14,990 nucleotides of DNA, taken from NCBI GenBank assembly GCA_015655615.1, contig JAATES010000026.1:1-14990 (forward strand). The letters run 5' to 3'. Below the pieces are notes generated by a model. The model saw only the letters and a list, made by a program, of their open reading frames with translations, did not search any database and was not told the DNA's origin. The stretch comes from Actinomycetales bacterium (GTDB lineage: Bacteria > Actinomycetota > Actinomycetes > Actinomycetales > Cellulomonadaceae). The position numbers and the translations under genes are program-made. This document shows, in pieces, positions 13,308-14,990 of the stretch. The stretch's first letter is position 1. Every line of letters begins with the position of its first letter.

Positions 13308-14933
13308 GTGTCCCTCCAGTTCACCCGTTCGGTCCTCGCCGTGACCTCGGCCGCCGCCCTGGCGCTGTCGCTGGCCGCATGCGGCTCCGGCTCCGGGAAC
13401 ACCCAGAGCACCGCCAGTGCGCAAGCCTCCGGAACTCCGGTCGCCGGCGGCTCGATCATCTATGGGACCTCGTCCGACCCGATCTGCGTCGATCCGAATC
13501 AGACCGACCTCACGGGCACCCGCGACATCGTCCGGCAGGTCGCCGACTCAGTGGTGGAGGCCGATCCCGAGACCGGTGAGATCCTCCCCTGGCTCGCGAC
13601 GAAGTGGGAGGTGAACGATGACGCCACCGCGTTCACGTTCACCTTCCGCACCGACGCCACGTTCTCCAATGGAGAGAAGTTCGACGCGGCAGCGTTCAAG
13701 ACCTTCCTCGATGGCATCAAGGACCTCGGCGGACGGGCGATCAACGCCGCCAGCTACATCGCCGGCTACCAGGGAACCGAGGTTCTCGCCGCGGACCAGG
13801 CGAAGGTCACCTTCTCCTCGCCGAACGCGAGCTTCCTGCAGGCGCTGTCCACCGTCAACCTCGCGGTGCTCGCGCCGTCGGTCTACCGGGACGTCACCCC
13901 CGAGGACCGTTGCCTCGGGAAGATCGTGGGGTCCGGCCCGTTCACCCTGGACAGCTTCGTGCCCGCGCAGGAGGTCGTGCTCTCCAAGCGCACCGGATAC
14001 GCCTGGCAGTCTCCGAACGCCACCCACACGGGTGACGCCTACCTGGACAAGATCACCTTCCGGGTGGTCACCGAGGCCAGTCAGCGCACCGGCGGACTGA
14101 AGTCCAAGACGCTCGACGGCTTCAACTCCCCGGCCGCCCAGGATGAGGATGGCCTCGCCGCGGCAGGCTTCCAGATCCTCAGCGCCAACAACCCCGGCAC
14201 CGTCTCGGAATACCTGACGAACAACTCCTCGCCCACGCTGAAGGACCCCGCCGTACGTGAAGCGATCCAGCTGGGCATCAACAATGAGGAGGTCCGCGAC
14301 ACGATTCTGCTGCCCCGCTACAACCTGGCGACCAGCATCCTGTCGTCGACGACACCGCTGTACACCGATTTCTCCTCGTACATCACGTACGACCCCGAGA
14401 AGGCCAAGAAGGTGCTGGACGCCGCAGGCTGGGTGGTCGGCTCGGACGGCATCCGCAGCAAGGACGGGGTCCGGCTCAGCGTCCAGGTCGTCAACGGCCA
14501 GTCCGGTCCGACCACGGCCCACGAGCTGCGTGCCCAGCAGCTCAAGGAGATCGGCGTCGAGCTGACCATCAAGCAGGTCTCACGCGCCGAGATGCTCGCG
14601 GCCCTGGACTCCGGCGACTACGACTTCGTCCCCTACGGCTTCACCCGTGCCGACCCGGCAGCGCTCAACATGCACTTCACCACGAAGCTCAACAACCCGC
14701 TCCACCTCCAGCCGTCAGTGCTGGACGACTACCTCGCAGAGGCGGACGCCTCACCGGAGACGGCCGCCCGGCAAGCCGCCGTCGACAAGGCGGTGAAGTA
14801 CATCCTCGAGAACCACCTCGTCATCGTCTTCAACGAGCAGTCCGTGGCCCACGCACTGAGCCCGAATCTCCACGACGTGCGCTGGGAGCCCGGTGTGCAG
14901 ATCTCGTTCTATGACGCCTGGCTGAGCAAGTAA
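13308..14933 (+). CDS. Family-5 (peptide/nickel/opine type) ABC transporter substrate-binding lipoprotein
   Basis: A 541-residue extracytoplasmic receptor. The signal sequence SLQFTRSVLAVTSAAALALS ends in the lipobox LAAC, with the lipidated Cys at residue 25, followed by a Ser/Gly/Thr-rich tether. The body shows SBP family-5 features: an N-terminal GGSIIYGTSSDP strand, DPETGEILPWLATKWEVNDDATAFTFTFR (the 'p-la-sw....d..t.tf.lR' block), FSNGEKFDA, then IVGSGPFTLDSF and DPAVREAIQLGIN. It ends with the usual GVQISFYDAWLSK region. It is third in the operon, 74 bp after the second monooxygenase. That suggests it captures the compound the two enzymes attack. The family binds peptides, nickel-chelates, opines and similar molecules, so the ligand is open. 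Permease and ATPase genes probably follow off the window. Confidence 0.92.
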   Translation: MSLQFTRSVLAVTSAAALALSLAACGSGSGNTQSTASAQASGTPVAGGSIIYGTSSDPICVDPNQTDLTGTRDIVRQVADSVVEADPETGEILPWLATKWEVNDDATAFTFTFRTDATFSNGEKFDAAAFKTFLDGIKDLGGRAINAASYIAGYQGTEVLAADQAKVTFSSPNASFLQALSTVNLAVLAPSVYRDVTPEDRCLGKIVGSGPFTLDSFVPAQEVVLSKRTGYAWQSPNATHTGDAYLDKITFRVVTEASQRTGGLKSKTLDGFNSPAAQDEDGLAAAGFQILSANNPGTVSEYLTNNSSPTLKDPAVREAIQLGINNEEVRDTILLPRYNLATSILSSTTPLYTDFSSYITYDPEKAKKVLDAAGWVVGSDGIRSKDGVRLSVQVVNGQSGPTTAHELRAQQLKEIGVELTIKQVSRAEMLAALDSGDYDFVPYGFTRADPAALNMHFTTKLNNPLHLQPSVLDDYLAEADASPETAARQAAVDKAVKYILENHLVIVFNEQSVAHALSPNLHDVRWEPGVQISFYDAWLSK

Positions 14934-14944
14934 GGGAGCTGACC

Positions 14945-14990
14945 ATGACACGCCGCCTGGAGCGCGGGGCCGAGTTCAAGGACTGGGGCA
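14945..14990 (+). CDS. Start of a downstream gene, truncated by the window
   Basis: ATG 14945 with GGGAG (14934-14938) 6 nt upstream opens MTRRLERGAEFKDWG, running off the right edge. It starts 11 nt after the receptor gene, so it is in the same operon. No membrane segment is visible in 15 residues. A transporter permease or a further enzyme fits by context, but the product cannot be named. Confidence 0.6.
   Translation, partial: MTRRLERGAEFKDWG

Noticed and set aside
13548..14522. 324-codon minus-strand frame opposite the solute receptor
   Set aside because: Shadow of the receptor gene, Gly/Arg/Val-rich with no domain.
1..14990. CRISPR array, insertion sequence or restriction/defence genes
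   Set aside because: No regularly spaced repeats, transposase motifs or defence domains were found.

Overview
The window is high-GC DNA (strong G/C preference at third codon positions, GTG starts, purine-rich ribosome binding sites) from an actinobacterium. A BldC-type regulator, a DUF3073 protein, a purF-purM pair and the holin-X/DUF3618 membrane pair lie close together, which is a core-chromosome neighbourhood of Actinomycetota. Micrococcales or a related order is plausible, but the genus cannot be read from the sequence.

Region 1 (1-3314) holds two divergent genes. On the minus strand is the N-terminal part of a large MalT/LAL-type ATPase regulator whose C-terminus lies off the left edge. 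On the plus strand is a secreted, multi-domain Ig-like protein with a Pro/Lys/Val linker and a very basic C-terminus.

Region 2 (about 3400-5384) is housekeeping. It has a tRNA-Asp(GTC) and tRNA-Phe(GAA) pair with a perfect hairpin between them. A two-gene membrane operon follows (holin-X family, then DUF3618). Next is bldC on the minus strand, convergent with that operon, and then a DUF3073 gene divergent from bldC.

Region 3 (5455-8148, minus strand) is a purine operon, purF followed by purM, supplying phosphoribosylamine and AIR for de novo IMP synthesis. A 526-bp intergenic region separates it from the next block. That region contains a good plus-strand promoter placed exactly for a leaderless short ORF.

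Region 4 (8675-14990, plus strand) is the most interesting part. It has a tandem-rhodanese sulfurtransferase, then a LysR regulator, then an apparent operon of an SsuD-fold flavin monooxygenase, a DszA/NtaA-family flavin monooxygenase, a family-5 (peptide-type) lipoprotein solute receptor and the first 15 codons of a further gene. The layout suggests an inducible uptake-and-oxidation system for an organosulfur or aminopolycarboxylate compound. Two similar dyads (ATCA..TTCCT..GATG) lie on the lysR promoter and upstream of the operon promoter and are proposed LysR operators. The SsuD-like enzyme appears to lack the residues that define alkanesulfonate monooxygenase, so its substrate is probably different. 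The flavin reductase and transporter permeases it would need are not in view.
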